DNA from: CALXVA01 sp944393025
GTDB lineage: Bacteria; Bacillota; Clostridia; TANB77; CAG-508
Assembly: GCA_963931445.1 (NCBI GenBank)
Contig: OZ007016.1
Coordinates: forward strand, 186,001-250,000
DNA: 64,000 bases
Direction of reading: 5' to 3'
Part shown: positions 38,413 through 48,128 of the stretch, piece by piece
How positions within the stretch are numbered: the stretch's first letter is position 1
Layout: the number at the start of each line of letters is the position of its first letter
The notes under the pieces: model-generated
Told to the model about the DNA's origin: nothing
Seen by the model: the letters and a program-made list of their open reading frames with translations, nothing else
Databases searched by the model: none
Position numbers and translations under genes: made by a program

Positions 38413-41017
38413 ATGATTAAAAAAATAAGCAAAAAAGCAATACCAATACTAATGGTATTTTTTTTATTATTAAACGCGACCGTTCCAGTATTTGCAGCTA
38501 TTGATATTGGAGATACCAGTCATCTTTATGGCGAGAAAGAATTACCGGGACTTTTGGAAATTAAAGAGACTGGTGCATTGAAATTAGTTATAAAAGTATA
38601 TTATCGTGATCCAGACACAAACCAAAAGCTATATGCTTTCTGCGTTGAACCGGACAAACCACGGAGTAGGCTCTGGCGCTAGTGATTTTGGAGGCTATGA
38701 TTCATATGTAAAAGAAAAATTACAAAGTGATGTATTGTGGAGATGCCTATACTATGGATATATTGGTGTTGACTGGAGAGATACATCAGTTGAATGTGAT
38801 GATGACTGGTATTTCGTTACAAAAACGGTGGTACATTGTCTAGTCAATGAAAAAAGTCCAAAAGAAACATACACAATTCCTAGTAGAATTGCAAGCTCTG
38901 ATGTTGAAGCAGGACTAACATTAAAGGATGTTCAGAGGAGAGGTCAAAAAGTACTAGATGAGGCAGAAAAACTATATAATAAATGTTTAAATTCAAATGA
39001 AAAATATGAGGTTGCAAAAGTATCAATAAACAAAAGTGGAGATACTTACACAGAAGGAAATTATGAAGTACAAAACTTTAAAATAAGCTCAAATAAAGCA
39101 TTAGGAAGTTATGATGTAACACTTTCTAAATTCCCAAGTGGAACTACTTATGAGAAAAATGGAAGTACATTAAAAGTAAAAATTCCAAGAGCTAACATAA
39201 CAGGAGATATAGAAGGATTAGTTTATCTAACAAATGTGCAAGTGGAAACTTGTGGCGCATTTTATGCTGAAGCATATAACGATGACTTTCAAGATTACAT
39301 TATAGCAGCTGATCCTTACGAAATAGCAAGTGCTAGAACTACATTTAACTTAACAACAGCTAAATCAATAATAAAAGTAGAAAAAACTGATGAAGATACA
39401 AAAGAGCCGATTGCAGGTGTAACATTTCAACTAAAGGAAATGGATGGAACAGTTGTGCAAAATGCTACAACAAATAGCAAACGGAATTGCCACATTTTCT
39501 AATTTAAAACCTAATACATATATATTGGTGGAGACTTCAACTAATGAAGACTACATTATAGATACAACAGAGCATAAAATTGAAGTTGGCTACGATGTAA
39601 CTATTACGAAAGAATTAACAAATGAGCACAAAAAAGGTAATTTAAAAATTGTTAAAGTCGATAAAGATAATCATGAAATAAGGTTAGGTAATGTAGCGTT
39701 TGACTTATATAGTGTAGAACTAGATAAAATTATTGGTACATATACAACCAATGTAGACGGTGAAATTTTTATAGAGAATATAAGGACACGGTGAATACAA
39801 ACTGTTTGAAAAGAACACAGGAAAATGGTACGATTTAGCTGAAGATACAGAGGTAAAAGTTGAGTGGAACGAAGTTACAGAAACAATAGTAGAAAATGAA
39901 TTAAAGAAAGCACAAGTAAAAATTGTAAAAGTAGATGAAGAAGATAATAAAATTAGACTTCCAGGTGTTGAATTTGAAGTACTAGATGAAAACGAAAATG
40001 TATTAGAAAAAATTGTAACAGATGAAAATGGCGAAGCTTTAACACAAAAATATCCCGTTAGAGATTTTAAAAAATTAACATTAAGAGAAGTAAAGACATT
40101 AGAAAATTATGTTTTAAATGATGAGCCTATAACTATAGAATTAAAAGCAAATGAAACAACTGAGGTAATAGTAGAAAACGAAAGAATCAAAGGTAAAGTA
40201 GAAATTACAAAAGTAGATTCAAAAGATAATACAAAAGTATTAGAAGGTGCAGAGTTTGGACTATATGATAAAAATGATAATCTTGTAGAAACACTTGTAA
40301 CAGACGAGAATCGGAAAAGCCATTAGTCAAGAGATTTACAAAGACAGATATTATCTAAAGGAACTAAGCACAGGATCTATCTATTATCTATTGAATGAAA
40401 ATACTTATGAATTTGAAATAGTAAACGATGGAGAAACAGTACCTGTAACAATAGATAATGAGCCTGTAGACATTACTGTAGATGTAGATAAAGAAGGCAC
40501 AGTAGAGATTAAAACCGGAGAAAAAGTAAATTATACATTTAGTAATGTTGCCAATAACTCAAATGTTTACCTAGAGAACTTTAAATGGTTTGATTATATA
40601 CCAACAGATTATATTCGTTTGGAGAAAATGACAACAGGTACATGGAATCAAGATTTAAAATATGATGTTTACTACAAAACCAATAAATCAGATGAATACA
40701 TACTATTCAAAGAAGATTTAAGTACACAAGAAGATTACGAATTAGACTTTACAAAAGTAAAACTAGCAGATGACGAATACATTATAGAGACAATGTTTGA
40801 TTTTGGAAAGGTAGAAACAGGATTTAGAGAAAGCACAAGCCCAACTATGGAGTGTATGTCATTAGATACATTAAAAGATAATGACACATTTACAAACCAT
40901 ACAAAAACAGTTGGTGTGTATCATGGTGTAACTGCTGAAGCAAATAGCGACTGGACTACAGTTGTGCATATACCAGAAGAACCAAAATGTCCTACACTTC
41001 CAAGAACAGGAAGATAA
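38413..41017 (+). CDS. SpaA/Cna-B repeat surface adhesin ending in LPRTG (four CGG +1 sites)
   Basis: Skipping C at 38662, 39482, 39789 and 40312 gives 866 residues with exact closure. A signal peptide (VFFLLLNATVPVFA) is followed by a thioester-adhesin-like domain (YAFCVEPDKPG ... TKTVVHCLV), then about four SpaA/Cna-B domains, each starting like IIKVEKTDEDTKEPIAGV or KIVKVDEEDNKIRLPGV, and a final beta domain. The C-terminus is LPRTG plus one arginine and a stop; the usual hydrophobic anchor is absent. It probably mediates mating-pair contact. Three of the four sites lie in Cna-B repeats. Confidence 0.88.
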
Positions 41018-41032
41018 AATAAGTTAGTAATT

Positions 41033-41069
41033 CCTATAATTTGCCCTTCAAAATTTAAAATTATAGGAG
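41033..41069 (+). promoter_or_regulatory. Ribosome-binding-site-burying hairpin C (before spoVG)
   Basis: CCTATAATTT pairs with AAATTATAGG, with GCCC in the loop; the 3-prime arm runs into GGAGG of spoVG. Confidence 0.68.
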
Positions 41070-41073
41070 GAAT

Positions 41074-41358
41074 ATGTTTATGGAAATTAAAGTTACAGAA
41101 GTAAGAATTTTTAAAATTAAACAGAGAGGTGCATTATTAGGTTATGCAAATATCGTTTTAAATGATAGTTTTATTGTGAGAGGTATTAGAATACTAGAAA
41201 ACCAAAGAATTGGAAGGTTTGTAGCAATGCCTTCAAGAAGATTAAATGGAGAAAAAAGAGCATATAGAGATTTATGCCACCCTTTAAATCAAGAAGTAAG
41301 AGATCTAATAACAAAAGAAATTTTTGATACCTATGATAAACAAGAAGACGAAGAATAG
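41074..41358 (+). CDS. spoVG: SpoVG-family protein
   Basis: 94 residues with the SpoVG core: KVTEVRIFKI, YANIVLNDSFIVRGIRIL, GRFVAMPSRR, YRDLCHPLNQEVRDLI. SpoVG proteins bind RNA and DNA and regulate gene expression in Bacillota. On this ICE it sits under one of four similar hairpins, so it is a candidate regulator of them. ATG at 41074 or 41080 can start it. Confidence 0.92.
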   Translation: MFMEIKVTEVRIFKIKQRGALLGYANIVLNDSFIVRGIRILENQRIGRFVAMPSRRLNGEKRAYRDLCHPLNQEVRDLITKEIFDTYDKQEDEE

Positions 41359-41361
41359 TGC

Positions 41362-41406
41362 TTAGTTCCTTTAAATTTGCCCTTACTATTATAAAGAAAG
41401 GACTAA
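41362..41406 (+). promoter_or_regulatory. Ribosome-binding-site-burying hairpin D
   Basis: TTAGT-T-CCTTT pairs with AAAGGACTAA; GCCC is in the loop and AAAGGA is the ribosome binding site of the gene at 41410. AATAGTG lies at the start, as in copies A and B. Confidence 0.62.
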
Positions 41407-41409
41407 TCT

Positions 41410-42021
41410 ATGATTTTATCAGATAAATTATATACAGAATTAATAAACTTAGAAAATGATATACACAAAATTAGGCTAAATAAAGCGATAAATGATTTAC
41501 AAATGGAAGCATTTTTAAAAAATTTAGAAAAAAGAAGATATAATATATTAAATGAAATTAGAATATACAACAAAACTGTAGAATATAGCACAGAAAAAAT
41601 AAAAAATATTAGCGATGAATATAAGGCAGAGGTCAAGGATAATACTTTAAAAATTTATATTCCAGAGCCTATGCCATCTTATAAATCTTTAAAAACACAC
41701 GCATTTAAAAATATACTCATAAACATTACTGAGGCAACAAAACCTTTTAATGATTTGTTTAAAGATAAGGTATTTGTATTTATTAGAATTTTTGATAACA
41801 TAAAAGGTTGGGATATAGACAATAAATACATAAAGCCGATCTTTGATGCTTTGATATTAAATAATATTATTGAAGATGATAATATAGAAAAAATGTTTTA
41901 TTGTGTGCAAGGTGAATTTTCAGAAATTCCGCATACAGAAGTATGTATTACAACTCAAAAAAATGCAGTAAATTTAATGCAAAATATGTTAGTTCAAAAT
42001 GTCCTTTTTTCAGAGTTTTAG
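41410..42021 (+). CDS. RusA-like/DUF6100 protein
   Basis: 203 residues. A helical N-terminal 70 residues precede a domain with WDIDNKYIKPIFDALILNNIIEDDNIEK, which matches the acidic metal-binding pattern of RusA-type Holliday-junction resolvases (DxDN ... DAL ... DD). ICE-borne DUF6100 proteins look the same. It may process recombination or transfer intermediates. Confidence 0.68.
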   Translation: MILSDKLYTELINLENDIHKIRLNKAINDLQMEAFLKNLEKRRYNILNEIRIYNKTVEYSTEKIKNISDEYKAEVKDNTLKIYIPEPMPSYKSLKTHAFKNILINITEATKPFNDLFKDKVFVFIRIFDNIKGWDIDNKYIKPIFDALILNNIIEDDNIEKMFYCVQGEFSEIPHTEVCITTQKNAVNLMQNMLVQNVLFSEF

Positions 42022-42112
42022 AAAACAAAAAATAGGACATTTTTTATATGTGCAAAATTCAGTAGAATCAACACTTACAGACATATTGAAGAATAAAAAA
42101 GACTAAGTAGGA

Positions 42113-42146
42113 TAGGTGTGTGAGAGCGTAAGCTATCACATTCCTA
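42113..42146 (+). ncRNA. Structured leader hairpin, unknown class
   Basis: TAGG/CCTA, TGTGA/TCACA and AGC/GCT stack around a GTAA loop, a well-formed hairpin of higher GC than its surroundings in a 210-bp intergenic stretch before the next transfer gene. Confidence 0.45.
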
Positions 42147-42233
42147 GCCAAGTACCAGTGAGTGAAAAGCTATTTGAAAAGGTGGTGAGGAAAAATTAAA
42201 AGTATATTTCCAAAGAACAAAAATGAAATAGAA

Positions 42234-43103
42234 ATGGTCAAATTTATTGGGCGATTTCAATATCTATATATTAAAGATGCAGAGTATTTTTTTAATGATA
42301 CATACTATCCAAAAAGAATAAGAAATTTAATACAAAAGAATATTATAAGAAAATATAATAAATATCTTGTACTTGCAGAAAACGGTTATGCTTTTATGAA
42401 AGTATTAGGGCAAAATACAGTTCCTTTAAGATATGACAAGAAATATACAGATAGATTAAAATTCATAAGTCATTTAGCATCAATTTATCATAAAGAAGAA
42501 TACATAGATTTTATCCCCTCTATTGAGATAAAAGATAAGAATAAATTTACAGAGACATCACGAAAATACATAGGAATTTTAAAGATATTTGGTACAAACT
42601 ATTTAACATATCACATATCAAAAGAGCATACAACAAAATATATAAACTCCGTTGTATATGATCTACAAAAAGAAACTAGAAACAAGAACATATTAGTTTT
42701 AGTTGATGATATAAAGAAAATAGAATTAAGAAATTTTGTGTTTGGATTTAATTCGTTAATTATTAGCGAAGACAAAGACGAAGATTTACAAAAACTAAAA
42801 TATATACAACAAATTAATTGGCCAAAGATAGTACAAAAACTATATAAAGATGTGCATATTTCAGAATACAATTTTTGTGATTATACCAATAATAAAGATA
42901 AATATATTACAACATTTTATTTAATTGATACAGAAAAAATAAATAGAATCAATGTATTTTTAACAGCGAATAAAAATAAACAAGCAGATATTATTTGCGA
43001 TGAAAGTATAATACGAAGCTTAGGACAGGAATTGCCTCTCGCAAATTATAAACTTGTAGATTTATCTGATTTCATAGATAAAGATATTAGAATTTATGAC
43101 TAA
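42234..43103 (+). CDS. Replication-relaxation-like transfer protein
   Basis: 289 residues with a winged-helix-like N-terminus (KFIGRFQYLYIKDAEYFF ... YLVLAENGYAFMKVLG) resembling replication-relaxation proteins of Gram-positive mobile elements, and a second alpha/beta part. The ATG has no ribosome binding site; an in-frame ATT at 42195 sits at proper distance from GGTGAGG and may be the true non-AUG start (13 residues more). The stop overlaps the VirD4 start. Confidence 0.6.
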   Translation: MVKFIGRFQYLYIKDAEYFFNDTYYPKRIRNLIQKNIIRKYNKYLVLAENGYAFMKVLGQNTVPLRYDKKYTDRLKFISHLASIYHKEEYIDFIPSIEIKDKNKFTETSRKYIGILKIFGTNYLTYHISKEHTTKYINSVVYDLQKETRNKNILVLVDDIKKIELRNFVFGFNSLIISEDKDEDLQKLKYIQQINWPKIVQKLYKDVHISEYNFCDYTNNKDKYITTFYLIDTEKINRINVFLTANKNKQADIICDESIIRSLGQELPLANYKLVDLSDFIDKDIRIYD

Positions 43104-44844
43104 AAAAATTATCTTTTGGACTTCAATAGTTGTACTAATCATTGTAAATATTTTAATAGATACTAATGTAAATAATTATATTGAAATTTTAAATAAATGC
43201 TTTAATAAAGAAATTGCATTAACTAATTTTTATTATGCCATAATTTGCCTCATAATTGCCTTTATAACCGTTTTATTTATTGTAGTAATAAGATTAGTTA
43301 TCTTTTATAAAAAAGAGGAAATAAAAGGCATTAAACTCAAATCTGAGGACCGGTACATATCGGTACAGCAGACTGGCTTAGTGATAATGAAATAAATAAA
43401 ATATTAGGAAAAAATGATGTGCTTGGAATAATTTTAGGTAAAAAAGGAAATGACATTATAAAATTGCCTTTTGATAGCCATTTTAACAAAAATATTGCTG
43501 TCTTTGGTAGTTCTGGTAGCATGAAAACAATAGGCTTTCTTATAACAAACCTATTAGAACTATTGCAATATAAGAAATCAATAATTGTAACAGATGCTAA
43601 ACGGAGAAATCTACAGAAAGACTAATACAATTTTTAGAGAAAATGGATATGTTGTAAAAGTTTTTAATTTAAAGGATATGGAACACTCTGATAGGTGGAA
43701 TCCGTTACGGTGAAAATGAAGATGTTACAGATATTCAAACAAGTTCAAATGTAATAATAACAGGAACGCAAAAGAAAAAAGGAAAAGATGACTTCTGGCC
43801 CAGGGCAGAGGAAAACTTATTGAAAGCATTTGAGTTTTATTTTTTAGAAAACAAGTTAGAGCAAAATACTTTAACTGATATATATAAAATTATAGCTTCA
43901 GGAGATGTGGCACAATTAGATAATATGTTTAGAGGGTTACCACAAGATAGCCCAGCTCGTATGTCGTATAACATTTATGCTTCAGGAAGTGATACTATTA
44001 AGGCATCTGTATTAACAGGACTTGGAACTAGACTACAAGCATTTCAGAATAAAGAGTTACAAGAACTTACTAATTATACAGATATTGACTTAATATTACC
44101 GGCACAAAAACCGTGTATATATTATGTGATAAGTAGCGATGTAGATTCTAGTAAAGACTTCCTTGTTTCATTGTTCTTTACTTTTTTATTTATAAAACTT
44201 GTTAAGTATGCTGACAGTAGAGAAGATGGAAAATGTGAGAATGAAGTATATTTCTTTTTAGATGAGTTTGCTAATATTCGGAGAAATACCAGATTTCAAC
44301 AGAAAAATAAGTACAGTACGTAGCAGAGGCATTGCACTAATACCAATAGTACAAAATATAGGACAAATAAAAAACCGTTACCCTCTCGACACCTGGCAAG
44401 AAATAATCGGTAACTGCGATTTAAGGTTATGTCTTCGGTGCAGCAGATACATTAACAGCACAGTATTTTAGCGATTTAATCGGAATATCAACAGTAGAAA
44501 GTCAAAGCATAAAAAAAGATGCAGGAATTGAAGGAGAACTAGAATATGGGCAAAAAAATATTTCTACACTAAAAAGAAATCTTTTAAATGCTGACGAAAT
44601 ATTACGAATACCTTATAACGAACTGCTAGTGAATATTCGTGGAAATAAACCACTTATGCTTAATAAAATGATATATACAGAACATAAACTTGCAAAGCAA
44701 TTAAAAGATATACCAGTAAATAGTTACAAGCCTAATTGGAGCAAAGAAAAAGTGGAAGAAATTACCCCAAAAGTAACCGAGGAGAAAATAGAGCAAAAAC
44801 AGGAAAATGAAGAATTTGAAGAAATCACATTTGATAATTTTTAA
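43096..44844 (+). CDS. VirD4/TraG coupling ATPase (six CGG +1 sites)
   Basis: Skipping C at 43351, 43361, 43602, 43708, 44279 and 44436 gives 580 residues with exact closure. Two N-terminal helices are followed by GTYGTADWLS, Walker A (VFGSSGSMKT), TDAKGEIYRKT, WNPLGENED, Walker B FFLDEFANIGEIPDF, RSRGIALIPIVQN and NCDLRLCLGAADTLTAQYFS. Every restored glycine matches the family. It recruits relaxase-bound DNA to the channel. It overlaps the preceding gene by eight bp. Confidence 0.93.
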
Positions 44845-44866
44845 ATACTTTATATGGAGGAAAGAA

Positions 44867-45661
44867 TTGGAAAAATTAGATATAAAAGAAATAATGAGAA
44901 GTAAAGAAGAAAAACGAATACTTACTGGAAAAATAACAGGCATAGAGGACGAATATTATAAGCTCAAAGGAAAATACATTCCTTGCGCCATTTTATGGTA
45001 TGGAGATGTGAAAGTTTTAGTGCCAATTACTCATTTAGTACAAGAGAAACAAAGTAAATCAATTATAAGAGGAATGCTAGGTGCTGAAATAGACTTTATT
45101 ATAATAGAGTATGACGAAGTGGCTAATATAGCAATAGGTAGTAGAATAGATGCGATGAAATTACGCTCACAAATAGAATTACCAAAGCTAAGGATAAATG
45201 ATACAGTTAGAGTGCGTATTGTAGGTGTGGGAATAAAACATATAGTAGTGGATCTGTATGGAAAAGAAGTTGTAATAAAAGCTGAAGAACTAAAACATAC
45301 ATTTATAGTAAATTGCAAAGATATATACAAAGTGGGAGATTATCTAAAAGTAAGAATCAAAAAAATAGATATAGAAAATAATACATTTGAATTATCTGCT
45401 AAAGAATTTGAAGAAAACCCATTTAAAAATATACGAAAGTATATATCTGTAAGTGGAGAATATACAGGTACAGTAATCGCTTTTCCTAAAAACAATTCTG
45501 GAGTTTTGGTGCAATTAGATAATACAGATGTAACTGTTCTTACAAGGGTTCCTGCAAGATTTAATAGTTTTCCACACTTTATGAGCAAAGTGTTAATAAA
45601 GGTAACAGAAATTAAGGAAGAAAAGAAATTTATATATGGTTATTTAGTAAGAATAATTTAG
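44867..45661 (+). CDS. S1-domain RNA-binding protein
   Basis: 264 residues from a TTG with GGAGG six bases upstream. The pattern KEEKRILTGKITGIEDEYYK, LPKLRINDTVRVRIVGVGIKHIVVDLYG, YKVGDYLKVRIKKIDIENNTFELSAKE and SGEYTGTVIAFPKNNSGVLVQL shows S1-like OB folds in tandem, as in ribosomal protein S1 and its relatives. Its presence next to VirD4 on an ICE is unusual; with bS6 (60026) it is one of two ribosome-type proteins on this element. Confidence 0.78.
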   Translation: MEKLDIKEIMRSKEEKRILTGKITGIEDEYYKLKGKYIPCAILWYGDVKVLVPITHLVQEKQSKSIIRGMLGAEIDFIIIEYDEVANIAIGSRIDAMKLRSQIELPKLRINDTVRVRIVGVGIKHIVVDLYGKEVVIKAEELKHTFIVNCKDIYKVGDYLKVRIKKIDIENNTFELSAKEFEENPFKNIRKYISVSGEYTGTVIAFPKNNSGVLVQLDNTDVTVLTRVPARFNSFPHFMSKVLIKVTEIKEEKKFIYGYLVRII

Positions 45662-45673
45662 GAGGTTTTGCCT

Positions 45674-46162
45674 ATGATAGATAATGAAAAGACAAAAATA
45701 ATAAACTTTATAGAGGACTTTGGATGTTGCACATTAAAGCAATTACAGATATTATTTAACAAGTCAAATGATAACTTTAAAAACATTTTACAAAGTAATT
45801 TTGTAACTAGAAAAGGAGATATTTTTGTGCATAATAAAGCAAACATTGATATGAAAATGATATATGCTTTAAATGTACTATGTAGATACAAAAAAAGATT
45901 AAAATATTACCATAAAGGATATGACCCAACATATATTACATTTCTTACTAACGATAATATGTTGTATAATATTATCGTTACGGACAAATCAAACGAACAA
46001 GGTGTACTAAAGCTATTACGAATTAAATCACCTAATATTGCAGAGGCAGATAGATTTATTTTATTATTCCAAGATGAGATATGTTTTAATGAAGTACAAT
46101 GTAGTACACCATTTGTTTATTGTATATATCCAGAATTAAGAATAGTACAAAAAAAGAAGTAA
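45674..46162 (+). CDS. Hypothetical ICE protein (DUF5697-like)
   Basis: 162 residues with a winged-helix-like N-terminus (FIEDFGCCTLKQLQILFNKS) and a mixed C-terminal part. Similar small proteins follow VirD4 in related elements. I use the ATG at 45674, eight bases after GGAGG. Role unknown. Confidence 0.6.
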   Translation: MIDNEKTKIINFIEDFGCCTLKQLQILFNKSNDNFKNILQSNFVTRKGDIFVHNKANIDMKMIYALNVLCRYKKRLKYYHKGYDPTYITFLTNDNMLYNIIVTDKSNEQGVLKLLRIKSPNIAEADRFILLFQDEICFNEVQCSTPFVYCIYPELRIVQKKK

Positions 46163-46204
46163 AAAGTATATAATAACTATATTTTTTTAGAAAAGGAGGA
46201 TTTT

Positions 46205-46699
46205 ATGAATGATAATATTATGAAATTTTTTAATATTGTAAACTCAATTTTTAGTGCTATTATCGTTGGAATATCAGAACTCTTTAGCGGACAAAGAGTT
46301 CTTTTTTTAGGATATTTAATTCTTAATATAATAGATTTTGTAACAGGAACAATTAAAGCAAGAATAACAAAAAAAGAGAGTTCATCAAAAGGGTTAATGG
46401 GAATAATTAAAAAGGTAGGATATTGGATACTGATACTAATAACTTTTTTAGCATCTTATATGTTATCAACTTTAGGAAATTCAATTAGTGTGGACATCGA
46501 CTTTGTTATACTTTTTGGTTGGTTTACATTAGGATGTTTGATAATAAATGAATTTAGAAGTATATTAGAGAACTTAAGTGAGATAGGAATTAAATTACCA
46601 GATTTTTTGATAAATGGACTAGAAGTTATCCAAAATATTATTGAAAAAAATGCCGAAGAAATTGAAAACAAAAAAGATGAGCAAAATAAAAAAGAATAG
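46205..46699 (+). CDS. Phage-type holin
   Basis: 164 residues with three or four helices and the holin-4-family signature LILNIIDFVTGTIKARITKKESSSKGLMGIIKK-like region (NIIDFVTGTIKAR plus SKGLMGIIKK), with a charged C-terminal tail. Holins make membrane pores that let lysins out. Here it probably helps export the GH25 or DUF1906 hydrolases encoded next door. Confidence 0.82.
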   Translation: MNDNIMKFFNIVNSIFSAIIVGISELFSGQRVLFLGYLILNIIDFVTGTIKARITKKESSSKGLMGIIKKVGYWILILITFLASYMLSTLGNSISVDIDFVILFGWFTLGCLIINEFRSILENLSEIGIKLPDFLINGLEVIQNIIEKNAEEIENKKDEQNKKE

Positions 46700-46714
46700 G
46701 ATGTGAGCTTTGAT

Positions 46715-47053
46715 ATGAATAAAAAAAATATAAATGATTACATAAATACAGAGCTTAACAAATTCAAATTTAATAGGACAAGTCTAGGATATAAATACTT
46801 AAAAATAGCGATTAGTAATGGGATTCAAGACGAATTATTGATAGAAGATTTAAACAATAGATTATATAAAAAAATGGAGAATGGATTAAAAGTGGAAAAG
46901 AAAAAAATTAAATGGAATATTGAAAAAAGTATTGAATTTATGTATATAAATACAAATATGGAGTATATTATGAATTATTTTTATATAGAAGAAAAGGAAA
47001 AAGTAACACCAAAAATGTTTATAACGACAATAGTTGAGAATTATTTTAAATAA
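46715..47053 (+). CDS. Spo0A C-terminal-domain-like protein
   Basis: About 112 residues. SLGYKYLKIAISNGIQDE, LNNRLYKKMEN, KIKWNIEKSIEFMY and KVTPKMFITTIVENYF follow the order of the Spo0A DNA-binding domain, but there is no receiver domain. It may bind 0A-box-like sites or the host Spo0A regulon. A GTG at 46703 is an alternative start. Confidence 0.65.
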   Translation: MNKKNINDYINTELNKFKFNRTSLGYKYLKIAISNGIQDELLIEDLNNRLYKKMENGLKVEKKKIKWNIEKSIEFMYINTNMEYIMNYFYIEEKEKVTPKMFITTIVENYFK

Positions 47054-47063
47054 AGGAAATATA

Positions 47064-47092
47064 TTGAAATTGTATATCTAACATGTTATATT
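47064..47092 (+). promoter_or_regulatory. Sigma-A type promoter
   Basis: TTGAAA and TATATT with a 17-base spacer, 45 bases before the 47137 start codon. Confidence 0.55.
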
Positions 47093-47136
47093 ATACTTGT
47101 ATATAAAAATACTGGTATTATTGATAGGTGAATTAT

Positions 47137-48099
47137 ATGAAAAAATTAGTAATAGGAATTATAATAATTATGATTATTTTACTATCAGGGACAATAATAT
47201 TCTTTTTTATAAGAAATAACGAAAATATACAAAATATTAATGATGATTATAGTAACATAGAAAGTAAAACGACTATAGAAAATGCAACTAAAATAATTTG
47301 TAAACATATTTATGAAGAAAATGCAAGCCAAAAAGAAGATTTGTATAATATAATAAATCAAGATAAAATTAATAAAATTATAGAATTAATAGAGAGTCAA
47401 GAATTAAATAAGTCATATGAGAGTACAAGTGAAAAAAATTATATAGAAATAAAAATATATAATAATGAAGAAGAAAAGCAGTTAACTATATATGAAAATA
47501 ATAATATTAAACTAAGTGAAACAGAATATCAGGTAAATAGTGAATTATATAAAGACTTAATAAGTATATTAAATCCAACATATTACTTGCATAATAGTAA
47601 TCTAGAATTGCCAAGCAAAGAAAAATGCATAATAATGCAAGAAAAAGCATTAAGTGGACTTTCGGAAAATGAAATGAAAGAAATAAATACAAAATTAAGA
47701 AATGCACATACTACAATGGAATTTTTACTAATTAATGGAACAAAAAACTTAAAACAATCAAATAGCATATATTGGAATTTATATAATGAAGCAGAAATTA
47801 TAACAGAACCAACTGGCGAAGAACTAGAATTTTCAAAAGACAGTTGTTTTAGAGCCGTAGCAAATAATATTAGAGATATTGCAAATATATTAAAAGATAA
47901 AGAAACAAAAGAAATATTTAATAGCATTTATAATAAATTAAATAAAGCAATGGAGAATAAAGATATATCTGAATTATTTAAAATACATGAACAAATACAT
48001 GATTTTGATTATTGGATTATAAATTATCCGGCATATTTTGATAATGCACCTGCACCTGATTGGGAAGGAATAGAAACATATTTTGGAACTAAAATGTAA
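47137..48099 (+). CDS. Hypothetical anchored protein
   Basis: About 320 residues: one N-terminal helix (IGIIIIMIILLSGTIIFFFI), then a long helical extracytoplasmic part ending in aromatic-rich YFDNAPAPDWEGIETYFG. It has its own promoter and terminator. No family is recognised; a cell-surface cargo or conjugation-exclusion role is possible. Confidence 0.62.
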   Translation: MKKLVIGIIIIMIILLSGTIIFFFIRNNENIQNINDDYSNIESKTTIENATKIICKHIYEENASQKEDLYNIINQDKINKIIELIESQELNKSYESTSEKNYIEIKIYNNEEEKQLTIYENNNIKLSETEYQVNSELYKDLISILNPTYYLHNSNLELPSKEKCIIMQEKALSGLSENEMKEINTKLRNAHTTMEFLLINGTKNLKQSNSIYWNLYNEAEIITEPTGEELEFSKDSCFRAVANNIRDIANILKDKETKEIFNSIYNKLNKAMENKDISELFKIHEQIHDFDYWIINYPAYFDNAPAPDWEGIETYFGTKM

Positions 48100-48100
48100 A

Positions 48101-48128
48101 AAAGGAAGATTAAATCTTCCTTTTTTTA
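48101..48128. terminator. Bidirectional terminator
   Basis: AAAAAGGAAGA pairs with TCTTCCTTTTT over 11 bp between convergent genes. Confidence 0.85.

Noticed and set aside
29326..45000. The broken transfer genes as a decaying, dead ICE
   Set aside because: All breaks are the same C-before-GGA/GGT event at codon boundaries; no nonsense codons, other indels or deletions are seen, and conserved motifs are intact once the C is skipped.
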